Below, one piece after another: positions 10,527 through 23,221 of a DNA stretch of 64,000 nt; the stretch's first letter is position 1, and each line of letters begins with the position of its first letter. The DNA is from Mycoplasma sp. 1654_15. Its GTDB lineage: Bacteria > Bacillota_I > Bacilli_A > Mycoplasmatales > Metamycoplasmataceae. The translations under genes were made by a program, and so were the position numbers. The DNA is taken from NCBI RefSeq assembly GCF_012516495.1, contig NZ_CP051214.1, positions 859,062 to 923,061 of the forward strand, in the 5' to 3' direction. The notes beneath the pieces are model-generated. The model made no database searches. It was not told where the DNA came from and saw only the letters and a list, made by a program, of their open reading frames with translations.

Positions 10527-12049
10527 TATTTATCTCCTAATTTTTTAGCTATTTGTTCTAATTGTGTTTTATTTAAAGGCACAAATTCATGATTGATTTC
10601 AATTTTTCAGTTGTAGTTGAACAATTTTGAATACTCTAATAAAGCAAAACCAAAAAAGTCTTTTACAAGTTCATCATCGTATGGTTCGTTATTTAAAATT
10701 TGTGTAAAAGATTTTTTAGCATCATCGTTAATTTGGATAAAGGCGTCGATAAACTCCATAGCTTTTTGTTCTTCTTTAACGTGTCTTAAAATTCCTCACA
10801 TAATTATTTTAGACATCAGCAACACAAAGCTTTGTGAATATAAAGAAAAACCTTTTTGATTGAACATTTTTTCAACCATTTTTCCTTTATATAACAAGCT
10901 AGATGTTTCTTTATTTAGTTCATAATCAAGCATTGCAAGCTTAAGATGTCTTTTGTATGATTTGTAGATTTTTCCAACTTCTGAAGCTACTTTTGTTATA
11001 GTTCTGCTTTGAACTTGTGAACCAGTTCTTGATACTGAAAAGTCAATGTCAATAGCAGGTAATTTCCCACTAGCAAATAAATCTGAACTTGTTACAATTT
11101 GACCATCAGTTATTGAAATAACATTTGAAGCTATTAAACCTGTAATATCTCCATCAACTGTTTTAATAATAGGTAAAGCTGTAATGGTTTTCTTGTTAAC
11201 AAAGCTTCCTGCTCTTTCTAATAAAGAAGAATGGGCGAAAAACATATCCCCTGGCATTGCTTCTTTTCCTACTGGTTTGTCTGTTAATAAAGCAATTTCT
11301 CTAAAAATATTTGCGTGTTTAGTTAGATCATCAAAAATAATTAGAACATCGTGATTAAAAGAGAGATTTTCAGCATGCGCCATACCCACATAAGGAGCTA
11401 AATATTGTTGATATGCGCTTGTTGCAGGAGAGTCAATAATGATTGTGTTTGAAAAGGCTTGATGTTCTTTTAGTGTTTCATAAATTCAAGAAAGTTCTTC
11501 TTTTTTCTGTCCAATTGAAACATAAATACACTTAGTTCCTGTTTTTGCAGCGTTTATTATTGTGTTAATTGCAATATGAGTTTTACCTGTTTGGCGATCT
11601 CCAATAATTAACTCTCTTTGCCCTTTTCCGATAGGAATAAGAAGATCAATAGGAATAATTCCGGTATAAAGTTGAGTATTTAAAGTTTTAACAGTCATTA
11701 ATTTATGTGCATCACCAAAAATTTTGGATCTTACTGTTCTGTCTTGAACAATTGTTTCTGCTCTTGGAAAAATTGCATTTCCTTCTATATTTATAATTTT
11801 TCCAAACATAGATAAAGAACTTCCAACATCACTTTTGATATCAAGTTCTTTTAGTTCGTCGTTGATTTTAAGTTTATTTAAATCTGTGCTATCAGCTAAT
11901 AAAAATGCTTTATTTTCTGTAGCAGAAATTAAAATCATCTTGACATTTGGTTTGTCTACAACTGTAAAAAATTGTCTTTGTTTATAAGGATAAAATCCTG
12001 AAACTTCTATGATGTAATCAAATATTGCAGTAATTTTAGGGTTTGTCAT
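10526..12049 (-). CDS. F1-like ATPase alpha-like subunit, copy 1
   Basis: 507 aa, homologue of F1 alpha. Walker A GDRQTGKT is at residues 150-157, and SRTGSQVQS matches the alpha arginine-finger segment. The start has AGGAGG upstream and sits two bases after the stop of the large anchored protein. Its stop overlaps the beta-like start as TAATG, so the pair is translationally coupled. It is almost identical to the alpha-like gene of copy 2, with only a few residue changes such as Asp/Asn at 32. It belongs to the mycoplasma-specific F1-like ATPases that lack a normal Fo and accompany MIB-MIP; the partner ring is thought to sit under the membrane. Confidence 0.9.
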
Positions 12050-12050
12050 T

Positions 12051-14411
12051 TTATATTAATCCTCCTGTGAATCCTAAAGCTATAAGTAAAACTCCTAGTG
12101 CTAAAATGGCTACTGAAAAAATTATAAGAATCACCATTGATTTAGAAATAGTTTTGTTTTTTGTAAATTTGTTAAAAAACTTGAAAAATGAAGCAAAACC
12201 AAGAGAAATAAAGCCAAGTAGCGACATTAAAATTCCTATTATGTACATTGAAGGAGATTTTGTTTTTTGTGCCTCTTTCATTATTTGGTAATAATCTTCA
12301 ACTTGGGTTTTAAAATTTTTTGTGTCTTGATCTTCATCATTTATATTAGAAGATTCTTTATTTTCTGAAGGATTTTGATCAGTTTGATTTGTTTTTTCAT
12401 CCGCTTGTAGTTGCGCTTCTGTAGAAGATGGTGTTGCATACTTAGAAGCGTTGCTATCGATTGTTGTTAGTTTTGTAAAAATATCATATTCTTTAGTAAT
12501 TTTTTCTAATAAATTTGAAAAACCATTAAATCAATTGATATAGTTAAAAGTTTTTTGAGAAGCAAAATTATTAGCTATAAAAACGTCTTTTTGAATTTTA
12601 ATAAATAAATTTTCTAATATAGAAATATTTTGGTGATAATAATAAAATTTTTTCTTTATATCTTCAAAACGTTCTTTAGATTTAGTAGCAAATTGTGTAA
12701 AAAGTAATTCATTATAGAAACCTAAAGATGTTTGGGAAGATTTATTTGCCAAAGTAAGCAACTGAAACAAATGAACAGGTGTTTGATTAGAATTTTTTAA
12801 TTGGACTTGTTGATTCTTTAAAGCACTAATCAAATAATTTAAAAGTTGATTAACAGGTGTTTGTAAAGAAGAATCTGAATCGAAATCTGTGTTTTTATAA
12901 TTTTCTAAAATTTGATTTTGTTTTTCCAAAAACTTAACTTCTTTATTATCTACCTCTAATGATGTGTTTTCTTTATTACTAATTTGTTCGTCATTAATTA
13001 TTTTAGTTGCAATATCCAAAAGTACATATATAGAATTCTGAAATACTGGTGAATTTTTTAGTTTATCATAATCCATATTTTCACCAATACCTACTGAGTT
13101 ATAAAACTTTTTAAATAATTGATTTGCAGATAAAACGTACTGTTCTAAAAGTTTTTGTGTGCTCTCAGTTTTGTTAGCTTGTTCATTATTGTTGGTAGAT
13201 TTTGTATAGTTTCTAGTTATATTTGGATGTAAATTATCTTTTAATTGGACTGTAAAAACAAATTCACCTGTTGCTTGTCCACGTTCTAATTTAGTTACTA
13301 TATATCTATGTCTTGTATTGATTGGATTATTAAAGAAAAAATATTTATCTGATACTTTTTCAATCTCAACACCTTCTCTATTTGCTTCATTTGTGAAGGA
13401 TTTTTGTATATCTTCTAAAGGTAGACCAATAAATTGACTTTTAATTTCAGGCAATAAATCTGGCACTTTGGTTGATAATTCTAAAGGATTAACTGGAGTT
13501 GGTTTAGGAGGTAAACCTGGTTCACTTTCGCCATTAACGGGCGGAGCTATTGGGCCTAAAGAAGGAGGAGTATTTTCTTGTGGTGGTTGTTGTTCTTCTT
13601 CTTTTTGTTGGTTTTTATTTTGTTCTAGGTCAAATTTTGTATATCTTTTTTTAAGTATAGATTTTAAATAATCGTCTCAAGAAGTAAAATCTTTTGGTGG
13701 TTTTAGTGTAAATCCATTGTCTTGTGTAGATTGTAAAGTTTTTAAATCTTCTTTTGACATTGGAGGAATATCTTCATCAGAATCGTATAAAAATGAAGCA
13801 AATTTATTTAATAAATTATTTTTATAATCATCTACGTTTTGAGTAAATTCTTCTTTTGAAACTGTATTATCTTGTTGATTTTCTTCTATTTTAATGTCTT
13901 CTTTTTTATCAACTAAATTATCGTAGTTTGTCTCTGAGTTTGTTCCGAAAATGATGTTTGAAAAATCTTCTCCATCATAAGTTATGGTACCACGATTATT
14001 TTTTCTGTTTTTAGATAAAGCTTTTAAAAATACTGCATTGATTCCAAATTGTTCAGGATTACTAATTATTTGATCAGTGTTTGTTTGTAAAAAGTGAATA
14101 ATTCTTGCAAAATAATGAAGTTTTCTAAATCTTTCTTCAAAAGAAATTGATTGATCTTGTGAGATTTTGTTGATTTCAGAGTTTAATTTATCTACAGTTG
14201 ACGAAATAGCTGCTCTAAGTGCTTGTTTAAATTCAGTAGAAGCTATATTATCGAAAGTATCAAAAACAGGTGAAACAACCTTAGGTGGCTGTGGTTGTGG
14301 AGCAGGAGGAGTACTAGGTTCTGGATCAGCACTTAAAATTGTTAAAGTTGGGGTTATGCTTATCAAAGATAAACTAAAAATTGATAAAGTTTTTTTTATT
14401 TTTTTATTCAC
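12051..14411 (-). CDS. Large surface protein anchored by C-terminal membrane segments (ATPase cluster), copy 1
   Basis: 786 aa. A signal-like N-terminus ends near ILSADPEP, a Pro/Gln-rich linker follows, then a long mostly helical domain, a second acidic linker, and two hydrophobic segments in the last ~65 residues with a short basic loop between. This suggests a big extracellular domain tied to the membrane at its C-terminus. It lies between epsilon-like and alpha-like genes, as in the seven-gene F1-like clusters, where membrane proteins unrelated to Fo are thought to transmit force outward. RBS AGGAG precedes the start, which overlaps the epsilon-like gene by 8 bases. No enzymatic motif seen. 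Confidence 0.8.
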
Positions 14412-14868
14412 TCTGCATCTCCTTCAAATTTAATAAATCACTTAATGAGTAAACGTATAATTGATCTTTGAAATTTTCTAATTTAATATAATCATTTATT
14501 TCAACACCTATTTTTTGCATAGATTCAAGATAAAGAATTTCTTTTTTTAGTTCTTTAATTTGGTTTTTGTAATTGAGTTTTTTATTAGAAGAATTTTGAA
14601 ACACTCTTTTTTCATTTAAAGAATTAATAACTACTTCTTTTTCCTTTATCAAAATGCTACTATTCTTCAAAAAGAAGTATTTTATAGAATTATCAACTAA
14701 ATCATTTACTTTTATTAATATCCTTTTATATGCACCGATTGTATGTAAACTAACTTGAAATCAGTCATCAGATTCGTCTATATTAATAAAAATTTTTGCC
14801 TTTCGAGTTTCAAAACTTTGATGATTTAAAAATTGAATTTCAAGACCAAAGTCTTCATTTTTCTTCAT
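14404..14868 (-). CDS. F1-like ATPase epsilon-like subunit, copy 1
   Basis: 154 aa. The N-terminal ~85 residues look like the beta-sandwich of F1 epsilon: FGLEIQFLN at the start and FFLKNSSILIKEKEVVINS where epsilon has its FAVSGGFLEV strand. A charged coiled helical segment follows (KNQIKELKKEILYLESM). Position directly after the gamma-like gene supports the call. RBS GGAGAG lies before the start; the start overlaps the gamma-like stop as TAATG. Similarity is weak and should be treated as probable, not proven. Confidence 0.6.
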
Positions 14869-15779
14869 TATTGCTCTCCTTTTTCGAACACGCTATGAGT
14901 AAAATTATTTTTTGTCAATAAAACTATTTCTTCAATTTCATTTTCTCTTTTAAGTTTAATTATTTTTTTAGAAATCTTTGTTATGGATTCATCTAAATCT
15001 TTAATTATTTTATTTACTTTTACTAAACTATTTTTAGACGCATAAAAAGAAGATTCATGAATTAAAGATTGAACACAATTTTGTAAATAAATTTCAATCT
15101 GTGCTTCTATAAAAGAGTCAATATCTGGAATAATAGAATATTTTTCTAGTTGAGGTAAAGGAGTTTTTTGTTCGTAATTTAATAGTTTATCAATATCAAA
15201 ATTTTCAATAGGTAAAATTGTAAAAATATCGTTTGTGTTTTTATTAGAATTAATAACAAAACGTACTTGCTTATAGTTTTCTTTGATGTATAAAAGCTTC
15301 ACAATTGAAGCTAAATGGGTAGAAAAATTAGGTTGGGAAATATCAAAATGCTTGATTACAAATAAATTATTTTTGTTACAAAAAAGATTTGCTTTGTCAC
15401 CTATAGTTATAAAATCAATTTGAGTTTTCTTGGAATTTTTTAATATTATTTCTTCGTATCTAGAATAACTATCTGTTGTATATTTTTGTTCTTCTTTTAA
15501 ATAAATTCAAAGTTCTTTGTTGGGAATTAGTTTTTGTTCAATTTTGTTTAAAAATTTGTTTTTAAATAAAACTGATTTTGTTACAAATTCGTTTTGAATA
15601 TTAAACTTTTTAGTTAAATTTATTATTGCAAACTTATTTAAAAGAACATTATCCAAATAAAAATTCAAAATATTACTTAATTTGATAATAGAAATAAGTA
15701 AAATATTTTTTTCACTATTTACTTTTAGATGGATTTTCTTTAGATTATCTCTTTTTTGTATAACTTTTTTTAAGTGCAT
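14868..15779 (-). CDS. F1-like ATPase gamma-like (central shaft) subunit, copy 1
   Basis: 303 aa. The N-terminal basic helix MHLKKVIQKRDNLKKIHLK and the C-terminal helix (ESSFYASKNSLVKVNKI and onward to EIEEIVLL) resemble the two ends of F1 gamma that form the coiled-coil rotor; in the family the C-terminal helix reads as a run of Ala, Met and Asn residues before a Glu-Ile pair. The middle domain is divergent. Reads through one UGA Trp. It starts just after the ~198-aa gene and is coupled to the epsilon-like gene. Confidence 0.7.
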
Positions 15780-15783
15780 ATTT

Positions 15784-16380
15784 TTACCTTTTTAATATTG
15801 AAATAAAGTCTTTACTAAAAAGAGTTCTTAAAGTACTTGTATTTGAACTAGAAGATCTAAAAATTAATAAGCCTGGTAAAAGTTCTAAAATTTTATTTTC
15901 TAATAAATATTGATTAACTTGATTATTTAAAAAAGTATAAAATCTTTGTTCTACTAAATTTGTCGAAGTTACAAAATTTTCTACTAAATTATTAGAATTT
16001 CCTTTATGAATTAATATAGGAACTAATAAATTTTGTGAGTATTTTAGATCTAAATTAAATGAAATTGCAAAATTAGCGAAATCAAGATTTGTCTTCTTTT
16101 TTAAAGCATTTTGATATTTTTTTTCAAAGTTTTTATAAACTTCTGAAGAAAAACCTGCACTAATTTTTAATAACACAGAAGAATACAATTGATTAAAAGA
16201 AATAAAGTTATTATCTTCTCTTTTTAGTTGGTATTCTTTGTATAAATCAAATACTTCTATTTTTGTTTTATCATCAAAAACTAGAAATTCTTTTTCTTCA
16301 ATTTTTGTTAATTTTGGTTGTTCTTTTTTCTTTGTAAAACTAAGAAAAGAAGAGAAATATTCCTTTATATTTTTATTCAT
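15784..16380 (-). CDS. Conserved ~198-aa protein of F1-like ATPase cluster, copy 1
   Basis: 198 aa, soluble, no signal peptide. A central mixed region is followed by a C-terminus containing LPGLLIFRSSSSNTSTLRTLF. It is a standard member of the cluster between the membrane protein and gamma-like genes. Its size and the C-terminal hydrophobic strand followed by a Ser/Leu-rich turn and basic helix recall F1 delta/OSCP, but this is a weak guess. It overlaps the upstream membrane protein gene by 8 bases; RBS GGAGCAG. Confidence 0.7.
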   Translation of the reverse strand: MNKNIKEYFSSFLSFTKKKEQPKLTKIEEKEFLVFDDKTKIEVFDLYKEYQLKREDNNFISFNQLYSSVLLKISAGFSSEVYKNFEKKYQNALKKKTNLDFANFAISFNLDLKYSQNLLVPILIHKGNSNNLVENFVTSTNLVEQRFYTFLNNQVNQYLLENKILELLPGLLIFRSSSSNTSTLRTLFSKDFISILKR

Positions 16381-17893
16381 GTTCTGCTCCTTTATTTATA
16401 TTTTTCTTGGTAATGCTTATTTTAAATAATGCTCTTACAATATCTACAATTGAGTAAATTAATAGGGCTAAAAACAAACTAATTTCAGTTATAGAAATGA
16501 TTTCTACAACTGTTAAACTATTTTTTGTACTTAATACAACTGTAGAAAAATTATTGGCTGAAGTTAATAGAATTTCTCAACCTTGAAATGTTATTAATAA
16601 AAGAGCTAAAAGTAAATGAGTTGATAAAAACAACATAGAAGTTAAAAAAGTTCTTTTGTTTTTGAAAAGGAAAACTGTAGTAATAATTCAAGAAAATATA
16701 AAACTTATAAAGAAAATTATTCTTGTACTTAAAATATTTAAAACCGTAATGGATGAAAATAAGAAAATGGAAAATATAAGTATTTGAAAGATTACAAAAA
16801 GTAGTAAATTATAATTTTTTCCTTGTAATTTAATTTTTGGATATAAATTTAAAAATAAATACAAAGCCAAAATTATAGTTAAGAAAATTATAAAAGTAAT
16901 TAAAGTACCATAATTTATAGTATTAATATCTAATGCACTGTAGTTTCCGAATTGAATTAGAATAATAAAGTATCACAATAATACACTTGCTAGTAAAGTA
17001 AAAAGTAATTGAATCTGATTTTTAAAATATGTAAAGTTGTATTCACCTGAAAATATAAAGAAAATTTTTATTAAATTAGAACCAAAAAATAAAATTGTAA
17101 TAAGTAATATGGAAAAAATAATTACAAAAATATTTGCTGTGTTATCACCTAAAAATAGGTTTTTAACATATGAATAGACTTCATTTTCTGAAGCAACATA
17201 AACTTCAAAACCTTGCTGACTTGTTTTTGTTTTAGTTATAAAATAAGTGAAAATTATAAACAAAATTAGGAATATAAATTGTGAAACAATATTAATAATT
17301 AAAACACTTATTTTGTTAAATCTTAAGGTTTCTGTTTTTCTTTTAAAGTAAAATAAAAACAAATGATATGATGAATTTATTATAAATAAAGGTACTAACA
17401 ATAAAGAAATAAAAAATATTGAAGAAGAATTATTAATTTCAAGATTGTTGTTTTTTAGTATATCTGAATAAACAGGATTATAGAAAATTAACAAAAAGAA
17501 ACTTATTAAACTAATACATATGTATAAACCAAAAAATAACGAGTATTTTTTAATTAATTCTCTTTGGAAAAATATATTGAAAAAATTCTTAACCAAAGGA
17601 AATAAAATACAAAATCCTAATATCAAAAACCTTCAAATATTAAGAAAATTTAGAGAAACGTTTATTTCGGTGTCATAAAGTCAAACACTGGATAAATAAT
17701 CTTTGCTTACTCCAAAAAAAGTTTGTGGAGATAACAACAACGAAGTAAAAACAAGTATAAATATTAAAATTAAACTTGTAAATTTAAAAATTAAATTTAT
17801 CTTGCTATCTCTGTTTTTAACAATTTCAATATCATCATAAAGTTTTTTATCGTTTATGTTCGACTGAGACTTATTCTTGTGAATGCTTATCAT
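16373..17893 (-). CDS. Multi-spanning membrane protein of F1-like ATPase cluster, copy 1
   Basis: 506 aa with a basic N-terminus and roughly ten to twelve hydrophobic segments. UGA Trp codons split it in a standard-code reading. It lies between MIP and the ~198-aa gene, coupled to the latter by an 8-base overlap. It shows no resemblance to Fo a or c subunits. In this family of clusters it is a candidate stator or force-transmitting membrane part. Confidence 0.8.
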
Positions 17894-17913
17894 TTTTTCT
17901 TCCTTTTAGAAGG

Positions 17914-20439
17914 TTATTTAGCTTTTGTTGGTACTGTATTTGTAAATTTAAAATCTTGTGGAACATCTTTTACTCCATTTGGAAATAAAGCAGTTTTAAA
18001 ACTATCTCCGTAAAGAGTTTTTAAAGCTTCTCTATATGATGTTTTTTGGTCAGCACCACCACCGTAGATTAAATCATATTGAGGTGAATTGTATTTTCCA
18101 TATAGACCTTTGTAATCAAATCCTTCGGATCTAAAAGCTGCAACCAATCCTGTTTTAGCAGTTTCATTAGCTGAGAAGAAAACTCCAATCAATTCATTGT
18201 TTTGATTTCTAACAGATGAACCAGAAGCTCCTCCAACTGGTGCGTAATGACGAGGAATGTATTCTAATCCTGTAGCTATATATTTTTTAGTATTATCATC
18301 TTCAACTGTAGACTCTTTTTCTACTTCTTTTTTTGATCCGTCTGCTTGTTGTTCTTCAATTTTAAATTTAACTTGTTTTGAAACGGTAGGATTTGACATT
18401 ATTGTAGAAGTATGAAGAGATTTTCCTATTTTAGGTGCAGCAATAAAAGCGTCGGTGAGTCCTGGTTTATCACCAAAACTTCTATACCCGATGTTTAAAG
18501 ATAAATAATTTCCTCTGTTTGCTCTTTCATTGTTTGAGTTGGGATTACCTTCATCATTAGATAAAGAATTATAAAAACTAGCATCTGAGTTCATTCAAAG
18601 AGAATATCCAAGTTTTTTGTTATCAAAATCATCTTGATCTTCATATTGTTTTAAGAAAAAGTCACCAGTAGATTGTGGATAACCAACAATAAATATTTGA
18701 TCTGAAGGAGTTTGTTTTGTATCTGCACTTGAAAGTTTGGCATCTATTTTAGAATAATCAGTTAAATAGGATTTTTTTAGGAACTTGATGTGTTGTTCTT
18801 GTTTATGATAATAATCATTTGTTAGTGTTTTAATGAATTCATTTAAATTGTTGAATTTTTCAGGAACTTTGAATTTTGTAAAATCAATTTCTAAAACCGC
18901 AAAATCTAAATACTCTTCTGTGTCTTTATAAAGAGGATTGTTTTTATCTTTATCTACTAAATAATCTGTAGGTTTTGTTTTTAAAAAATCTGTTGCTCTA
19001 TAGACAATTCTAATACCTGGAATTCCGTAATTATCAGGTGAAATATAATCTGCTTTTTGAGTATTATTTTGTACTTCATCTGGGTTTTTTAAATCATTTT
19101 TTGTAAATGAAAATGTTAAGTACTGAGAATCTGGTCTATCAGCACGAAATGTTGTTCTTAATTTAGTTCTTATCCCAATTTCAGGTTTTAAAACTGTAAG
19201 AGAAACTTGAGTAGCGTTATGTTTATATTCTTCTACAACGTGATTGTTAGTACCAAAATATCATTTAGTTGGTTGTTGATTTCGATCTGAAGGTTGTTCA
19301 TAATCTAAAATTCACATTGTACCTCTAGCTGTAGATTCAGTAGGTTTATAATCTTTGTTGTTTTTGTTTTCTAGATTTTGAAAATATGCTCGTTGTTCTT
19401 CTGGTGAATTTAGTTCTTCAAATTTAGCTGGGCGTCCAAATTTTACTGAATAAGTTTGTAAAGCGATGTCTTTATATTTTTGGTTCGGAATATACCTAGC
19501 TAATCCATTTACTTGATTTTCATTTCTACTAATAACATCTCATCAAGCAGGACCTTTTGGAATTTCTGCTGGATCATAGAGTTTAAGTCCTTTTACTTGT
19601 CCACCTTCATAAACAGGCATAGTAAAACCTTTAATTAAAGCATCATCATATGTATCTAATTTTAGTTGTTTAGCAGTTTGATTATACTTTTCTTTATCTG
19701 AATCTGTTCTTGTAATATCACTTCTTCAAGAAGCTAAATCAAAAGGATTTTTCTTCTCTATAGAAGCTAATTGAGGTTTAAGTAAGTTTAAATATTTTTC
19801 TGAGTCTGCTTCAAATCTACCATAGTTATCTTTTGAATAATAAGTACTTTGATCAGGCATTAATTTCTCAGCTCAACCTAAGTTAATTACGCTATCTCTA
19901 TAAGGTCTAAAACCTGAGATTTCAACATCTCTTTCTACAGAATTTGAAGGATTTTCTTTTTCACTTATTTTAATTGTTAAAATTATTTTTCCTTGTTCTG
20001 CAGAAACGCTTGGATTATTATCAATGTATTTTTTATTTATTACTTCTATATTTACTGCAGAATCATCTTGTTGATTTTGAGGTTTAACTATAATTTGAGA
20101 AAAATCTTCCCCAATATCGTTAGTTGTGAACCTAGAATAGTCACTATTTCCATTTAGTTCTGCCAAGGAAACAGGAACTTGTTTTAATTTATCTGCAGTA
20201 ATAAGTAATTTTTGATTTTGAGGACCAAAAAATGTTGCTGGAGGTTGCGTTGTATTATCAGAAGCTCCTGCGCCTGCTCCAGGTTTTGTTGGATCTGAAG
20301 GTGATTTTGGATCTTTAGTTGGAGGTTTTGGTTTATCCTCAGTTTGTGTACATGATATTAAAATTGTAGGTAAAATAAATATAGTTGAAGAAGCTAATGT
20401 TTTTAGTAAAAAAAATGTATTTTTTCTTGATTTTTTCAT
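17914..20439 (-). CDS. mip: Mycoplasma immunoglobulin protease (MIP), lipoprotein, copy 1
   Basis: 841 aa. Basic N-terminus, hydrophobic stretch and lipobox TILISC mark a lipoprotein, followed by a Pro/Gly/Ala-rich linker. The protease domain has trypsin-like elements in order: His in GTNNHVVEEY, Asp in YLDFAVLEIDF and Ser in GGASGSS (about residue 739). MIP proteases of this type cut the heavy chain of antibody already bound by MIB. I use the start at 20439, which has AAGGA eight bases upstream; an in-frame ATG at 20457 overlaps the MIB stop. Divergent from copy 2 outside the catalytic blocks. Confidence 0.88.
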
Positions 20440-20449
20440 ATTTTTTTCC

Positions 20450-23038
20450 TTATTCATATGTAATTCCTGTATCTACTTGAACATTAAATCCTAAATTTCT
20501 TAATGATTGTTGAAGTTGAGTATCTGATGAGTTAACCAAGATTTTTTGACCTGGTTGAAACAACCTACTATCTCCAATTTTTTGTTTTGCATATTTTAAT
20601 AAAATATTTAAATTATTAGCTCCTGTAGAATTTAGAGCTTGCACTTTGCTATTTGCAACCACTTTAATATTTCTAGTTGCTGAATCATTTGCAAAAAAGA
20701 TTTTTGGTTTTGGTTGAGCAAAAGGATTAGAAGTATCTAACACATCAAAATGTGCTTCATTTAATTCTTCTGCTGTGATTTCGAAAGTATTTGAATTGTT
20801 GTAAAGTCCTATTCTATTTAAACGTCTTGGCTTGGAATTTGAAGGTTTTTTCTCATCATAGAAAATTAAACCTCTTAAGGATTTAGTTTTTGTAACTCTA
20901 GTTAAATCAAGACCAGTTGGATATGAATTTTCTGATTCTTTAGTATCTGGATTTAAACCTGGTCCCATATGACCTTGAAAGACTTTTTCATTATTTCTTG
21001 TTCAATAAGCCATACGTAAACCGTCATTAATTCTTTTGTAATTCCCATCACCTTTATAATCTGAATCATCAAAAGCTAAAGAATTAAAAGATACTATAGT
21101 AGCAACTTTTGCACCTTTAGCATAATCAGAGCTTACGTTGTAGTCGTTAGTATTATATCAAGCAACATTTTTTAAAGCTCAAGGATTAATTGATCAATCT
21201 TCAGCCAAAGAATTACCTTGTGTATAAATAGAAAGTTCATCAATTTCTTTATCTTCTAAAGCAGATAAGAAGGAAGTGTTGTGGTTAGTTCCTTCAATAA
21301 AGAGTTCTAGTTGTGGAAGTTTGTTAGGTAAAGCTAACAAAATATCTTTAAATTTTTGATTTCCATCTGTAGCTCCCATATTTAAAAATCTATATGAAGT
21401 AATTTCTTTTTTATCTCTAATAAGATCTTCAATGAACTTTTTAGTTTTTGAATATCCAGTATTATTTTTCATATCTATAGTAACAACAATTCCTTCATTT
21501 CTAACAGTTTCGTCGTTATTACCAAGATCTTTTCTTAGTTTTGCTACTGTAATTCCATTAGTTTTTGAAGCTCCATATTGAGAGTATTGAGTAGTAATAT
21601 CTGTTTTTGTTCAACCAGGGTATTTACCACTTAGAATATCACCACCAGGTCTTCAGTAATATGAGTTATATCCAAAAGCTCTTTTTTTCAAGTTATCTCT
21701 TGTATATAAAGCTGTAGTTTTGTTTGTAATTGGAGATCAAGAATGAGATTCTAAAGTTCCATCGGCTCTAAGTTGAATATTAGCATTATCGGGTTCAATG
21801 GTTAGACCTTTTTCTAAATACTTTTGTGTTTCTTCATCAACTTTGGAGAATTTGGAATAATCAATGTAATAAATTAATTTAGCATACTTAACGTTTTTAG
21901 CATCTTCTATGTGTTGTTTTGCTTCTATTCTTTTATCTTCTGCTGCATTATAAAGTTTTTGTCATTCTTGAAGTTTTGCTTTGTTAACATCTGAAAATAC
22001 CTCGCGACCTCTTGCATCAAAACCTTCTGCTTTTGGTCTTTGAGCTAATAATTGTTTACTTATTTTTTCTGCCTGTTTTAGTTCTTCTTGTGCTTTTTTT
22101 AAATCAGATTCATATTTAGCTTTAATGCTTGGATATAAATTCTGTCCTTCTGGTTTTAAAAAAGGAACAACTGCATCTCCGTTATCAAAAAGTTCTCTTC
22201 ACTTGAAAAATGCATTTTTATAGTAATTTTCTCAGTTTTGTTTTACTATTGCGGCAACTGCGACATCACCTTGTTTGATATCGCTTTCGTAAATGTTAAA
22301 AGCACCACCTTGGAAAGAATTTCTTAAAGCAGTTCGTGTATTTTCTACGTTTTTTCTTTTAATATCATCTGTTACTTGAATTTGTTTAATTTCATCAATA
22401 ATTTCTGATCGATAAGGTACTCTATTTGCTAAATGATTTTCTTTATCATATGCATCATAGTCTCTGACTGGAGCTTTTGTTACTAGAGCAGTAATGTCAA
22501 TACCGTGTCAAGTATATTGTTTTACTGCTTCATTTTCTTGAGGAACAAAAGGTTTAGGAGGGGTAGGTTTTACTTCTGGTTGTGGAACCGGTTTTACTTC
22601 TGGCTGTTGCTGTTCAATAATTACTGGTGCTTCAATTTGTTCTTCAATTGGTTTTTCTGGTTCAACAATTTTGTCGATAGGCTTTGGCACTATGACTTCT
22701 GGTAGCTTGTCAATAGGTTTAGGTTGTTCAATTTTTTGAGCTTCAACAATCGGAGGTTTTGGTTTTGGTAAAACTACAGTCTCCACTGGTTTTTGTATTT
22801 GTTCTTTTAAATTTTTATCCTCTAAAGATTGATAAGGATCTTCTAAATTAGGGTTTTTTATCGGAGTTAAACTATTATTAGTAGGTCTAGGAGTTGGTTC
22901 ATATATATAAAATAATGAACCTGTTTCTGTTCCTTGTGTCACTGCATAAGACACCACACCTACAGAAATAGAAGCTGTGGCGAATACTAAAAATGAAGAA
23001 AATATTTTTTTATTTTTTGGTTTTAAAATTAATTTCAT
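20450..23038 (-). CDS. mib: Mycoplasma immunoglobulin-binding protein (MIB), copy 1
   Basis: 862 aa. The N-terminal membrane segment (KNKKIFSSFLVFATASISVG) is the mycoplasma virulence signal-type leader, followed by a Pro/Lys/Val-rich spacer with repeated PKP and EVKP motifs to about residue 175. The remainder is a repeat-type scaffold with many Asn/Leu strands. MIB proteins grip the antibody Fv and hand the IgG to MIP. GGGAG lies five bases before the ATG. First gene of the operon. Confidence 0.85.
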
Positions 23039-23221
23039 AAACACTCCCTTTATACTTTAATTTTACTTTTTTTTATTGATCTTATTTAATCTTATGGTGA
23101 ATTTATAAGAACGTTTTTTTTGAAATTGAAGGAAAAAATTGTATTTTTTAACCAAACTATTCATTTTCTCTAGCTTTAGTTTATTTGTTCATTTAATAAG
23201 CCTAAAAACAGTGGACTGCTT
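23039..23221 (-). promoter_or_regulatory. Promoter region of MIB copy 1 and tandem-duplication junction
   Basis: The sequences of the two modules stop matching just past the beta-like stop (shared GTAGAAGC, then unrelated bases). On the minus strand GTAAAATTAAAG precedes the RBS by about 10 bases and follows a run of eight A; TATAAA lies further upstream after another A8 run. There is no clear terminator, so transcription from copy 2 could read into copy 1. Confidence 0.4.

Noticed and set aside
22505..22705. Plus-strand aromatic-rich frame in MIB copy 1 (similar at 36611)
   Set aside because: Mirror of the Pro/Lys/Glu-rich MIB linker on the other strand.
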